Part shown: positions 26,601-38,288 of the stretch, piece after piece | Position numbering within the stretch: position 1 is the first letter of the stretch | How the letters are laid out: each line of letters starts with the position of its first letter | Assembly (NCBI GenBank): GCA_964643005.1 | Contig: CAZXQI010000004.1 | Span: 1 to 64,000 of the forward strand | Length of the DNA: 64,000 nt | Origin: UBA6168 sp964643005 | Lineage (GTDB): Bacteria; Bacteroidota; Bacteroidia; Chitinophagales; Saprospiraceae | Direction of reading: 5' to 3' | Made by a program: the position numbers and the translations under genes | Notes under the pieces: generated by a model | What the model was told of the DNA's origin: nothing | Seen by the model: only the letters and a program-made list of their open reading frames with translations | Databases searched by the model: none

Positions 26601-27593
26601 ATAATAGCCGCAGACGTCAACAAATCAGGCACTGTTACTACGGCTGACGTGGTAGAATTGCGCAAAATGATACTCCATATTTTGCCGGGATTCACCAAAA
26701 ACACTTCCTGGCGATTTGTGGACAAAAGCTACATATTCCCCAATCCGCCGAATCCATTCCAGCAGTCATTCCCAGAGGTTTACAACATTAATGACCTGTA
26801 TAACAACCAGGCAAATCTCGACTTTGTCGCCATCAAAATTGGCGACGTAAACAATACCGCATCTACGAACTTTGCTCCTGATGTGGAAGAGAGGAACGCC
26901 ACAGATTATCTGACCCTTGTAGTGAACGAGCAGGCCCTCGCAGCTAATCAACTTTATAAAGTTGAAGTCAGAGCCATGCAGTTTATAAATCTGCTGGGTT
27001 ATCAGTTTGCGCTCCAGTTCGACCAGAACGCTTTGCGTTTGGAAAATATCGAGATAGGCGATCTGCCAAATCTAACAGAAGCCAACTTCGGCCTGGCATT
27101 ACTTGATCAGGGCATTATAACTACCAGTTGGGACAATTCAAAAAACACACTGCTCGACAACAACACCATACTTTTTACCCTGGTATTCAGGGCTAATACA
27201 AATGTCCACTTAGAAAGATTGCTTCGAATTGCAGGCGGCATCATGCCGGCAGAAGCATACCAGGCACAAGCTGAAAATGCCGTAGATATCTTAGGCGTTA
27301 ATCTTCAATTTAACAGCTCTGAGTCTATGGATGAAATGTTCGAATTGTTCCAAAATACACCCAACCCATTCCGCGATGAGACTTCCATCAGTTTCCGCCT
27401 GCCGGAAGCCGGCAAAGCGACGCTGAAGATTTATGACCTGTCCGGAAATGTGTTGAAAGTGATTTCAGGAAACTATCAGAAAGGGTTCAACGAAATCACA
27501 TTGAATTACAATGACCTGGGAGGATCTGGCGTATTCTTCTATCAATTGGAAACTTCCTCTAATACGGCTACGCGCCGTATGATAAGGCTTTAA
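23691..27593 (+). CDS. Giant T9SS-secreted protein, paralogue of the preceding gene
   Basis: 1,300-residue secreted protein with the same order of domains as its neighbour. The signal peptide ends near AFSQ (about residue 49), and both mature proteins begin QCAL-x-C. HYR-like repeats fill about 135-880 (DTTPPAITCPAPM, DNTPPVVACPNN and similar). A carboxypeptidase-regulatory-like module (about 885-940) comes before a dockerin-like segment (about 944-1005, ADVNKSGTVTTADVVELRKM), a cohesin-like domain (about 1080-1205, LGYQFALQFDQNALRL) and a T9SS type A sorting domain (about 1217-1300, NTPNPFRDETSISF). Tandem duplication is the simplest origin. Three hairpins follow the stop, the last a terminator. 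Confidence 0.93.
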   Translation: MRKFEFTIQTQTDISGTTSRRSKRAWFSKAVSLLCLLLLATWSNQAFSQCALTCNDAVNVSLPGPVDNCAVEVTVDKVLEDPASCSLPMTVTIMTLQGATIPTSPVVNASHIGQTLAFRVTETNSGNYCEGTLTVDDKLGPQITNCEDKVVPCLVDYRPDIDGGDLESPSFDDCSTIANISYVDIVVPGDCNSVNVAFINRTWTATDIRGFSSTCSHFITVQRVSIADYTPQCPSNKTYECTTEPVDTSPAVTGYPVITVGGVAYDVIPGANNFCEIAASFTDEVFSVCGGGSKILRTWVVYDWCLPTTMGSGNPWSCIQTIMILDTTPPAITCPAPMTSYTAASSCFAAPNLPAANVADNCSNFSVKVLTPFGTVNGNGGVLPSAPVGTVEIKYIATDACNNSNECTTTLTVKDNTQPIAICDEHTVVSLTADGSATVAASVFDDGSTDNCGIDHFEVSRMPSTCEPDGTDFSGFAHFDCCDVGQTLVVIMRVFDKAGNYNECMVDVTVNDKINPTIQCPPSITIECSDPVPAVATPTYNDNCPGASWSQTEVSNIGDCGTGNIKRNYKVTDASGRTASCTQTITIINSFPFTLEDIVWPLDYTTNECNTSVDPVDLPAGYDYPQVNENACDNIAITSNDQVLPVNEPACFKVLRKWIVIDWCQYNPNVPGSPGYWEYTQVVMVNDNTPPVVACPNNIVAPGVDANCEFGQVTLPAIIAGDCSPNLSFISQVDYYSDGTINATINGDDISGDYPFGTHTINLKVEDYCGNKTTCTFTIEVKDAKKPTPVCVNGLAVELMADPGGNGGMVQVTSAMFDGGSYDNCTANEDLEITISPSLFTCDDVGTNIVTMWVTDEAGNSDYCETYVIIQDNMVVCPDPLSADVGGSIANEGGSAVSNVTINVSGNGPIISPVTTNQSGHFQFFDLSLGYDYTFTPGLDQDPLNGVTTFDLVLITRHILNIEMLNTPYKIIAADVNKSGTVTTADVVELRKMILHILPGFTKNTSWRFVDKSYIFPNPPNPFQQSFPEVYNINDLYNNQANLDFVAIKIGDVNNTASTNFAPDVEERNATDYLTLVVNEQALAANQLYKVEVRAMQFINLLGYQFALQFDQNALRLENIEIGDLPNLTEANFGLALLDQGIITTSWDNSKNTLLDNNTILFTLVFRANTNVHLERLLRIAGGIMPAEAYQAQAENAVDILGVNLQFNSSESMDEMFELFQNTPNPFRDETSISFRLPEAGKATLKIYDLSGNVLKVISGNYQKGFNEITLNYNDLGGSGVFFYQLETSSNTATRRMIRL

Positions 27594-27600
27594 TAATTTT

Positions 27601-27693
27601 TGAGCTATTTAAAAATAAGCTCAATCACTAAAATTTTAATGTGCGATTTTTCCCAAAACCGATTTAAGTATTCTCAAAATCTGGTTTTTGGGA
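27601..27693 (+). other. Two hairpins between the second giant gene and its terminator
   Basis: TGAGCT-type stem at 27601-27622 and TCCCAAAACC-GATTT pairing with AAATC-t-GGTTTTTGGGA at 27651-27693. With the next terminator this makes three successive stems after one gene, possibly protecting a long mRNA from 3' exonucleases. Confidence 0.4.
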
Positions 27694-27696
27694 TGA

Positions 27697-27729
27697 CCTC
27701 TCCCGGCTTTGGCTGGGGGGGGTTTTTTT
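27697..27729 (+). terminator. Terminator of the giant-protein gene
   Basis: An 11-bp stem with G-U pairs (27697-27707 with 27712-27722), tetraloop TTTG, followed by seven T residues. Confidence 0.75.
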
Positions 27730-27810
27730 AATAAAATCATAGAGCCAAAACTCAATTTAATATAAAACTTTATAAAAAAATAACAGAATCAACGGAAGCC
27801 CGTTAAATGG

Positions 27811-27818
27811 TAACTTTG
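27811..27818 (+). promoter_or_regulatory. -7 promoter box for the DUF6089 gene
   Basis: TAACTTTG fits TAnnTTTG, 51 nt before the GTG start. No -33 TTG at the right distance. Confidence 0.45.
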
Positions 27819-27868
27819 CCCCCCCTAAAAATTAAATTGTCTCACTTCACAAGAACAAATCCAGAATC

Positions 27869-28720
27869 GTGGTAAAAAAAACACTCTTCTTTTTCATCGC
27901 ATGGTCGTTTATTTCGCTTGGCCTGAAAGCCCAGGAAGGCTTTGAAGTTGGCGGCTGGTTAGCCGCTTCTAATTATTTCGGAGACCTCAATACCAATATG
28001 CGCCTCAACCGACCCGGCCCTGCGGCAGGCCTGGGTATCCGATATAATTTTAACGAACGTATTTGCGCCAAACTTTCGGGAAACATCGGCCGGGTACAGG
28101 CCTATGACACCGATTCGCCCAACTTGTACGAACGCGCCCGCAACCTCCATTTCAAATCCGTTATTGCCGACGCCGGTTTGCAATTGGAGTTTAACTTCCT
28201 TCCCTATATTCACGGAAGCAAAGAACAGAACTGGACTCCCTACCTCTTCGCCGGACTGGGGGTTTCCTATTTTAACCCAAAGGCTGAACTGAATGGCAAA
28301 TGGTATGAATTGCGCCCATTTGGGACAGAGGGACAATTTAAAGGGGAGGAGTACTACACCGTTGCCGGTGGATGGGTTTACGGCGCAGGTTTTAAAATAG
28401 ACCTGAGTTACGAATGGAGCCTCAACATTGACATCAGCGCGCGCCGCCTGTTTACAGATTACCTCGACGACGTTAGCACGGTCTATCCGGATGCCGGAGA
28501 CGTTGAAGGGCTTCGCGGCGACTTTGCAGTGCAGTTTATTGACCGCTCCACGGAATTATACAAAAAAGACCCCGCCTTTTTTACCAGAAACAACCTGGAA
28601 CACCCCATCGGCGGCGAAGGTCGCCAGCGCGGCAACAGTAAAAACAATGACACCTACGTCTATTTTGGCATTGGCGTCTATTACTATTTCGGCAATCTAA
28701 AATGTCCTTACGAAAAATAA
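27869..28720 (+). CDS. DUF6089 family outer-membrane beta-barrel protein
   Basis: 283 residues. It opens with GTG (no in-frame ATG is possible), then a signal peptide ending LKAQ (residue 22). The mature part begins EVGGWLAASNYFGDLN, the hallmark of the DUF6089 family, and continues with alternating amphipathic strands (LGIRYNFNERICAKLSG, PYLFAGLGVSYF) and a terminal YVYFGIGVYYYF strand. It is predicted to be a small outer-membrane barrel of unknown role. Relatives of this family sit near gliding or T9SS-related genes in some Bacteroidota; here it directly follows two T9SS client genes, which may or may not be meaningful. Confidence 0.88.
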   Translation: MVKKTLFFFIAWSFISLGLKAQEGFEVGGWLAASNYFGDLNTNMRLNRPGPAAGLGIRYNFNERICAKLSGNIGRVQAYDTDSPNLYERARNLHFKSVIADAGLQLEFNFLPYIHGSKEQNWTPYLFAGLGVSYFNPKAELNGKWYELRPFGTEGQFKGEEYYTVAGGWVYGAGFKIDLSYEWSLNIDISARRLFTDYLDDVSTVYPDAGDVEGLRGDFAVQFIDRSTELYKKDPAFFTRNNLEHPIGGEGRQRGNSKNNDTYVYFGIGVYYYFGNLKCPYEK

Positions 28721-28873
28721 ACGGGTGAAGATTCAAAGACGATAGTTCGGACGCGCTTTCCCCTTCCCCTTCCTTAATGCTGTTGCTTTTTAAACCTTGC
28801 TAAGTGGGAACCGACATTTGGAACTGAGCGGTCTGGCTTATTTTACAGGCTGGGTGCATAATATTTTTTTTAC

Positions 28874-28881
28874 TAATTTTG
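28874..28881 (+). promoter_or_regulatory. -7 promoter box for the DUF6427 gene
   Basis: TAATTTTG fits TAnnTTTG, about 67 nt before the GTG start. Confidence 0.4.
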
Positions 28882-28948
28882 ACCCCGCTCAAAACCCTCT
28901 TTAGCAAAGGGAGCGCTTTCAAAACATTCACTAATTCCTCGTCTGCAC

Positions 28949-29932
28949 GTGCTGACATTTTTTCGGACAAACCAGATTTTTTACAGCATCCTCCTCATAT
29001 TCTACATCCTGTTGATGCGGTTTTCCGTGTTTTTTGCTCCCTTCAAATGGACCCCGTCGGGAGAAGGAGTTTTGAGCGAGATGGTTTACAACCTGATAGG
29101 ATATCAGCAGATCCCGTCTCAGATTGCCGCCATTGTACTATTGTTAATTCAGGGTTTCATCATCAACGGAATAACCACCAATCACCGACTCTCCAATGAA
29201 GTAAACCTTTTTCCCGGAGTTTTTTATGTGCTGACTGCCTGCCTGATGCCCGATTTTCTCTACCTGTCTCCCGTGCTGTTGGCGAACACTTTTCTGTTCA
29301 TTGGCCTGAATGAATTATTTGTCACGTACAAAAACCCCGCCTGCGCCGACCGAATCTTCAATTCGGGCTTTTGGATCGGCGTAGCCGGTTTGTTTTATTT
29401 TCCCTATTTGTTTTTTGTTATCCTGCTGGTAGTTGGGCACAACATCTTGCGCGCCTTTAACATCAGAGAGCTGATGATGATTCTCTTCGGGATGTTCATA
29501 CCTTATCTGCTGGTAGGTCTTTACTTTTTCTGGTACGATCAACCCGGCGTGTTTTGGGAACATCAATTCAGCCGGAATGCAGGGTTTTTTGATTTTAATA
29601 TTGACGTGAGCAACTGGTACGACTACATGAAGGTGGGGCTGTTCGCATTGTTAATCGGCTACGTAATATTCAACAGCAACTCATACCTGATTAAAAAGAA
29701 TATCCAGGTGCAAAAGAAAATCAGCGTTTTGTATTGGATATTGGTAGTTGCCGCTATTTCGGCGCCTTTTCAGGAAGGGCTGACTTTCGAACATCTCCTG
29801 TTAGCAACTCCCACATTGGGCATTTTCCTCGGACTTAGTTTTACCGACATGAAACCGCAATGGGCGGAAGCCATCCACTTTATTATCGTCATCATAGCCT
29901 TGTCCCTACAGTTCGTACCCTGGCTGCTTTAG
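28949..29932 (+). CDS. DUF6427 family integral membrane protein
   Basis: 327-residue protein with about ten hydrophobic helices and no signal peptide. The N terminus MLTFFRTNQIFYSILLIFYILLMR matches the way DUF6427 proteins begin (a short basic stretch followed by a long hydrophobic helix), so the GTG at 28949 is taken as the start; the next ATG (29015) would cut the first helix. Function is unknown; Bacteroidota often keep this gene close to cell-envelope genes. It follows the DUF6089 gene by 228 nt with its own -7 box. Confidence 0.85.
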   Translation: MLTFFRTNQIFYSILLIFYILLMRFSVFFAPFKWTPSGEGVLSEMVYNLIGYQQIPSQIAAIVLLLIQGFIINGITTNHRLSNEVNLFPGVFYVLTACLMPDFLYLSPVLLANTFLFIGLNELFVTYKNPACADRIFNSGFWIGVAGLFYFPYLFFVILLVVGHNILRAFNIRELMMILFGMFIPYLLVGLYFFWYDQPGVFWEHQFSRNAGFFDFNIDVSNWYDYMKVGLFALLIGYVIFNSNSYLIKKNIQVQKKISVLYWILVVAAISAPFQEGLTFEHLLLATPTLGIFLGLSFTDMKPQWAEAIHFIIVIIALSLQFVPWLL

Positions 29933-30056
29933 CGGTTGGGCACAGGCGCAATGGATTGGAGATTCACGAAATTGATTTATCGGTATGACTCCGCGATTAC
30001 CCTTTACAATCCATTAAATGGCAATACGGGGTTGAATTCCCATTTTCCTCGTTAAT

Positions 30057-33000
30057 TTGCAAGCCCCAGTTACCAGAAAATTAACGCCCGTTCAGGTGAA
30101 AAACTTAATTCCACACTTCATTTACGACAGACAAAAAGCTGGTGAAACGCATGGCAGCTTAGAGGCTTACACCATGTTCGTGGATATGTCCGGATTCACC
30201 CGACTGACGGAAGTGTTGCTTCAACAAGGCAAAGCCGGAGCGGAAAGGCTTTCCGATATTTTAAATGCCATTTTCGAGCCGATGGTCGGTCTCGTTTACA
30301 GCCAGGGCGGGTTTATTCCTTATTTCGCAGGAGATTCTTTTATCGGTATTTTCCCCACGGAGACTTGTGATTGTACAGCGACAAACCTACTCGCTACCGC
30401 CATCGAGCAATTCAGCCTGCTCGAAAAATCTTCCTCCCATTTTTCCGAATTCAATATCGGAATCAAGACGGGTCTTTCTTTTGGCAAAGTCGAATGGGGA
30501 ATCGTAGGCAAAGCTCCCAAGTCTTTTTATTTCAAAGGCTCAGCTATTCAAGGTTGCGCCAACAGCCAGTCTCAGGCTTCACAGCGGCAGATTATCGCAG
30601 ACAAAGCCTTTGTCGGACAACTCCCGCCTGGAATATCGCTGGCTCCCTGTTCAACAAGCGGCTATTTTTTAATCGCTGAAAAAGAAGCGGCGACCCCCTT
30701 CGCCCAGAGAGAACCGCCGGTATTGCCTGAATTATTGCCTGAAATAGTCCGACAGTTTTTACCCCAAGCCGTCATTGAGTTTAATCAGAAAGGCGAATTT
30801 CGGACGGTCGTTTCGGTGTTCATTTCCTTTGATGGAGAGGGCGACTATGCATCGCTCAACGAACTGTCAACGATTATCTTAGACCACATCAGCAATTTCT
30901 CGGGATATTTTAAAGAGATAGACTTTGGGGATAAAGGCGCAGTACTCGTCATCATCTTCGGAGCGCCCGTTTCGCATGAAAACAATGTGGAGCGCGCCCT
31001 GAAATTCGTATGCGCTATCCAGGACGACATGGCCGTCTTGCAGCAGAAATCGAGCCTGCGCTACAAGATAGGGATGGCGGAGGGGATAGCCTACACCGGT
31101 ATCGTGGGCGGCAAAGAACGCTGCCAGTACGCCGCCGTCGGCAATCGGGTGAACATTGCCGCCCGATTGATGATGCACGCCGGGTGGGGAGAAATTCTGG
31201 TGGATGAAGCCATCGAAAAGAATCGCCATTTTCGATTCCAGCATCGGGGAAACATTAGTTACAAAGGTTTGAAAGAACTGATTCCAACCTTCCAACTGAC
31301 GGGTAGGAGCCTCGACCTGCACCAGACTTACGAGGGTAATATGGTGGGCAGAGAACCCGAAGTCAGTCAGTTAGAAAGCGCAGTCCTTCGCACTTTTAAT
31401 AATTCGGAGGCCTCTGTGGCCTATGTCTATGGCGAGCCGGGCATCGGCAAAAGCAGACTGACCTTCGAGTTGCACAACTACCTCAGAAAAAAATACCGGC
31501 TGACCTGGCTGAGCTGCCAAAGCGATCAAATCCTGTCAAAGCCCTTTAACCCCTTTATCTATTTTTTAAAAAATTATTTTGAACAATCTTCCGACGCTAC
31601 TTACCAGTCCAATCTTGACAATTTTGAAAAACAATTCTCATCCCTGCTCAACGACCTAATGGATTTGAGAGAAGATGAAGCTGATTCAATCAGGCGGGAA
31701 CTGGTCAGAACAAAACCCGTCCTCGCTGCGCTGACCGGCCTGAAGACCTCCAATTCCCTCTGGGAAAGCCTCGACGCTAAAGGGCGTTATCTCAATATCC
31801 TTTCTGCCCTGAGCAGTCTGTTTCTGGCCGAAGCGCTCATAGACCCCGTCGTTCTCGAATTGGAAGACGGCCATTGGTTTGACGAAAGTTCCATCGAGTT
31901 TCTCAACGAATTAGCAGGGCGTATCAGGGCTTATCCAATCTTTGTCTTAGTCACTTCCCGCTACGACGACCAGGGCGCCAAACCAAAGGTCTTTAGCAAA
32001 GAGATATTGGAGAAAGCGGGAATTTCCTCCTTTGAAATCGACCTCAATATCCTGGATTCAGAAGCCATAAAACGCATGGTTCAGGAACATTTGCAAGGAG
32101 AGGCTCATCCCGATTTGCTGGAGCTGTTGATGCGGACGACTAACGGCAACCCCTTTTATGCCGAGCAGATGCTGGAGTATTTTCAGGAAAGCAATTTATT
32201 GAAATGGACGGATGAAGGCTGGTCGGTGAAAGACAGGAACATAGGCCTGTCGAACAGTATCCAGGCCGTGCTGACTGCCAGAATTGACCGCCTGTCTAAC
32301 TTAGTGAAAGAAACGGTCAAAGCGGCGGCGGTAATCGGACGAGAATTTGAGTTGCCCGTTCTTTCGGAGGTGATGAGAAAGGACGAGCGCTTTGCGCCGG
32401 AAAATGGCAGCCTTCAGACCGCCCTAAAGGAACAGGTGAGGACAGCCGAAAGAGCACAAATTTGGCAGGCGATGAATGAGCTGCGGTATATTTTCCGACA
32501 TTCTCTTCTTCGCGAGACCGTTTATGACATGCAGTTGAAAACCCGCCTGCGAGAGCTTCACCAACTCATCGCCGAGGCCATAGAAAACCTGTATGCCGGA
32601 AATTTGGAGCAGCGCTATGTGGATCTCGTTTTCCACTATGAACAGGCGGGGGTGGAATCCAAATGGCAGGAATACCTCGAAAAGGCAGCCGACCACTCCC
32701 GGTCTCATTATCAAAATCAGCAGGCTTTACATTTTTACAATAAGCTCATTGATATTTTGGAGCGCAAGGGAGACCTTTTCGGGCAGGCCGAAACCCTACT
32801 CAAAAAGGCGGGCGTCCTCGAATTGATTGGCCGCTGGGAGGAGTGCGAAGCTGTGAACAGACAGGCGCTCGAACTCACCCAACAGACGAATGACAATAGC
32901 CTCCTGGGCTGGGCGACCGGCAACTTAGGTCACCTGCTCATGCTTCAGGGAAAATACGAAGAAGCCGAGAAGCGACTCGAAACTTCGGCGGTGTTTTTTG

Positions 33001-34121
33001 ATACCATTCAGGATAAGCTGGGCACTTCCAAAACTTACGGGAATCTGGGAAACCTTTATTTCCGGCAGGGCAGGTACGAAGACGCCAGACTTTACTTTAT
33101 ACAAAGTCTCCAATTGGCGCAGCGCTACGAGCACAGCTCTTCCAATGCCCAAATCGCCGCCGCACTCGGCCTAACTTATATGAATTTGGGCAAATACAAC
33201 GACGGCATCCGATGGCAGCAGAGCCATCTCGAGCTTTGCAAAAAGGAAAACGACAAGCAGGGCATGGCTACCCTCTACGTCAATATCGGTATTGTCTATT
33301 TTGAAAAAGGCGACTACGACGCAGCGCTCGACTGCTATCAGAGGGGACTGACGCTGGCGGAAGAACTGGGTAACAAACAACTCATCTCCATCGCCATCGG
33401 CAGCATCGGCAACGTCTGGCAGCGCAAAGGGAAATTTGACATCGCCATGCAGCACTTCGAGCGAGACCTCGCACTGGCCAATGAACTCGGCGACAAACAG
33501 GGCATCTCCATCGCTCTGGGACTGATAGGCGAACTGCTCAGCGTCATGGGACGCTTTGACAAGGCCATTGAATACATACAGCAAAACTTAAGACTGGGAG
33601 AAGAACTCGGCTACAGAAAGGGCGTCGCCAAGTCCCTGAACACACTGGGAGATATTTATTTTTTTAAAAATGAATTTGAAACCTCCATTGAATACTACGA
33701 TCGCTCCATTGAAATGACTGAGAGTATCGGCAATAAACTCGTCCTGGGATTCAGCCTGGCGGAAAAGGCTATCGTCTTGCTGGCCATCAATCGGGTGGAA
33801 GAAGCCAGAGAGCACCTACGGCGCGCCACCGCTTTCGCCGAAGAACTCAGGCATCCCGACCTGCTTTTTGAAACCAGACTGCTGGCGGGCAGAATTGCCA
33901 TCAGGGAGTCGAACTACGAAGAGGCGCAAAAAATCTTTACGCTCCTGCTCGAATTGCATCCTGGACGAAGGGAGGAAGCCACCATCCACGCTGAACTCAG
34001 CAAAGTTAAAGGAGAGGAAGGCCACAGGGAAAAGGCGCTTGAGATATTCCGCCAGTTATATGAGGAGACGCCCATGCATATTTATAAATTAATAATCGAA
34101 GAACTGTCTTCCGTGAATTAA
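30057..34121 (+). CDS. Soluble adenylyl cyclase-like protein (cyclase x2, ATPase, TPRs)
   Basis: Cytoplasmic 1,354-residue protein. Class III cyclase domain C1 spans about 38-185, with the metal Asp pair Asp43 (FVDMSGFT) and Asp93 (FAGDSFIGIF). C2 spans about 250-415 and supplies the transition-state pair Asn366/Arg370 (GNRVNIAARL) that C1 lacks. An AAA/STAND-type ATPase follows, with P-loop GEPGIGKS (459-466), up to about 780. About ten TPR repeats occupy 900-1340. This is the order found in mammalian soluble adenylyl cyclase. It probably makes cAMP in response to an unknown signal. TTG at 30057 overlaps a TTAATTTG promoter-like box, so GTG at 30096 (MKNLIPHFIY) is a good alternative start. 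Convergent with the GH3 gene. Confidence 0.92.
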   Translation: MQAPVTRKLTPVQVKNLIPHFIYDRQKAGETHGSLEAYTMFVDMSGFTRLTEVLLQQGKAGAERLSDILNAIFEPMVGLVYSQGGFIPYFAGDSFIGIFPTETCDCTATNLLATAIEQFSLLEKSSSHFSEFNIGIKTGLSFGKVEWGIVGKAPKSFYFKGSAIQGCANSQSQASQRQIIADKAFVGQLPPGISLAPCSTSGYFLIAEKEAATPFAQREPPVLPELLPEIVRQFLPQAVIEFNQKGEFRTVVSVFISFDGEGDYASLNELSTIILDHISNFSGYFKEIDFGDKGAVLVIIFGAPVSHENNVERALKFVCAIQDDMAVLQQKSSLRYKIGMAEGIAYTGIVGGKERCQYAAVGNRVNIAARLMMHAGWGEILVDEAIEKNRHFRFQHRGNISYKGLKELIPTFQLTGRSLDLHQTYEGNMVGREPEVSQLESAVLRTFNNSEASVAYVYGEPGIGKSRLTFELHNYLRKKYRLTWLSCQSDQILSKPFNPFIYFLKNYFEQSSDATYQSNLDNFEKQFSSLLNDLMDLREDEADSIRRELVRTKPVLAALTGLKTSNSLWESLDAKGRYLNILSALSSLFLAEALIDPVVLELEDGHWFDESSIEFLNELAGRIRAYPIFVLVTSRYDDQGAKPKVFSKEILEKAGISSFEIDLNILDSEAIKRMVQEHLQGEAHPDLLELLMRTTNGNPFYAEQMLEYFQESNLLKWTDEGWSVKDRNIGLSNSIQAVLTARIDRLSNLVKETVKAAAVIGREFELPVLSEVMRKDERFAPENGSLQTALKEQVRTAERAQIWQAMNELRYIFRHSLLRETVYDMQLKTRLRELHQLIAEAIENLYAGNLEQRYVDLVFHYEQAGVESKWQEYLEKAADHSRSHYQNQQALHFYNKLIDILERKGDLFGQAETLLKKAGVLELIGRWEECEAVNRQALELTQQTNDNSLLGWATGNLGHLLMLQGKYEEAEKRLETSAVFFDTIQDKLGTSKTYGNLGNLYFRQGRYEDARLYFIQSLQLAQRYEHSSSNAQIAAALGLTYMNLGKYNDGIRWQQSHLELCKKENDKQGMATLYVNIGIVYFEKGDYDAALDCYQRGLTLAEELGNKQLISIAIGSIGNVWQRKGKFDIAMQHFERDLALANELGDKQGISIALGLIGELLSVMGRFDKAIEYIQQNLRLGEELGYRKGVAKSLNTLGDIYFFKNEFETSIEYYDRSIEMTESIGNKLVLGFSLAEKAIVLLAINRVEEAREHLRRATAFAEELRHPDLLFETRLLAGRIAIRESNYEEAQKIFTLLLELHPGRREEATIHAELSKVKGEEGHREKALEIFRQLYEETPMHIYKLIIEELSSVN

Positions 34122-34157
34122 TGGAGAGCCGCAAGGTGAAATGCACCCCCCTTCGCT

Positions 34158-37133
<2,976 letters not shown>

Positions 37134-37268
37134 GATGGAGCAAAAATTTGATGAGCCTATCATTTTTCTAAAAATTCTTTTCCCTGACTGTGAGAAAAAT
37201 TCAACGAATCTTTTCAAATCTTTGTGTAAGTACTTCATTATTGGGTAAAAGTCGAAACTTAGTCTGGA

Positions 37269-37357
37269 AGCGCCTAAATTTGACTTTTTAGAATTAAAAT
37301 CCTCCCCGGAGTATTTGGCTCCTGAGACCGCGGAGAACCGATTAGGCGCTCATTTTT
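37269..37357 (+). promoter_or_regulatory. Leader hairpin with T tract before the methyltransferase gene
   Basis: AGCGCCTAA (37269-37277) pairs perfectly with TTAGGCGCT (37342-37350) across 64 nt, and the right arm is followed by CA and seven T residues. The left arm overlaps a TAAATTTG -7 box (37275-37282). It ends 21 nt before the methyltransferase ATG, as an attenuator would; it could also be a terminator for upstream readthrough. Confidence 0.4.
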
Positions 37358-37377
37358 TTCAAACATAAAAATAGCTG

Positions 37378-38205
37378 ATGAAAACCGCTGCGCGCAAGTT
37401 GTTTTATTCCATACCTCCTGCATGGCGCTTTGCCCTGAGGAGGTTCTACTACCTGCCCCTAGATACCTGGGAGGTACTGACCGGGCAGCGGGACAATCTG
37501 ACGCCGCCGAAAGGTCTCATCTACACGGGCAGCGGCGATTTCAAAAAGCAGGGCGAACAGACGCTGCAATATTTTATTGAGTTTTGCGGCCTGGCGCCAC
37601 GGCATCGAGTGCTGGACGTCGGCAGTGGGATTGGCAGAATTGCCGCCCCCCTTAGCCGCTATTTGGATGAAGAGGGGAGTTACGACGGCTTTGATGTAGT
37701 GGAAAAAGGCGTGGACTGGTGCCGTAAACGCATCGCCTCTCGCCACCCGAATTTTAAATTTCAATACATTCCTCTCGACAATGACCTCTACCGGAAAGAG
37801 GGAGAAAACGCAGCCGGTTTTCGGTTTCCCTACGACAGCAATCGCTTCGACCTCGTCGTCGTCAATTCTGTTTTTACGCACTTAGTCCTGGACGAGGTGG
37901 ACAATTATCTGGGGGAAATTAGCAGGGTGCTGAAACCGGGCGGCCGTTGTTACGCCACTTTTTTTCTTTTTGATGAAAAAACAAAATGGCCCGAAGGCTT
38001 CGACTTTCCCTTCGACTACGGCAGGTGCCGCCTGATGGACGACGAAGTCAAAAGCGCGAACGTGGCCTTTGAAGAAAAATACCTGCTACAGGAGCTGGCT
38101 GTAAAAAAGCGCTTATCCGTCCGCCATCTTTTTTACGGCTTCTGGCGGGGATTACCGAAAGAGACCTGCAAAGAGTTTCAGGACATTGTTATTTTTGAAA
38201 AATAA
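37378..38205 (+). CDS. Class I SAM-dependent methyltransferase
   Basis: 275 residues. The Rossmann methyltransferase core covers about 75-205: motif I VLDVGSGIGRIAAPL, motif II acidic YDGFDVVEKG, motif IV FDLVVVNSVFTHL and the post-core RVLKPGGRCYATFFLFD. The N-terminal about 60 residues (FALRRFYYLPLDTWEVLTGQRDNLTPPKGLIYTGSGDF) are conserved in a group of methyltransferases often found in glycan or secondary-metabolite clusters. No such cluster is seen here, so the substrate is unknown. It is divergent from the GH3 fusion across 244 nt. ATG start is unambiguous. Confidence 0.9.
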   Translation: MKTAARKLFYSIPPAWRFALRRFYYLPLDTWEVLTGQRDNLTPPKGLIYTGSGDFKKQGEQTLQYFIEFCGLAPRHRVLDVGSGIGRIAAPLSRYLDEEGSYDGFDVVEKGVDWCRKRIASRHPNFKFQYIPLDNDLYRKEGENAAGFRFPYDSNRFDLVVVNSVFTHLVLDEVDNYLGEISRVLKPGGRCYATFFLFDEKTKWPEGFDFPFDYGRCRLMDDEVKSANVAFEEKYLLQELAVKKRLSVRHLFYGFWRGLPKETCKEFQDIVIFEK

Positions 38206-38288
38206 AAAAAGAAAGGGAACTTATCGCAAAGGGGAATTTCTCCGCAGTAGAATTTCCCAAAGAGAATTTTCAATCAAAAAATACCGCT

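Noticed and set aside
30265..30679. Overlapping frames inside the cyclase domain
   Set aside because: The in-frame class III cyclase motifs fully explain this region.
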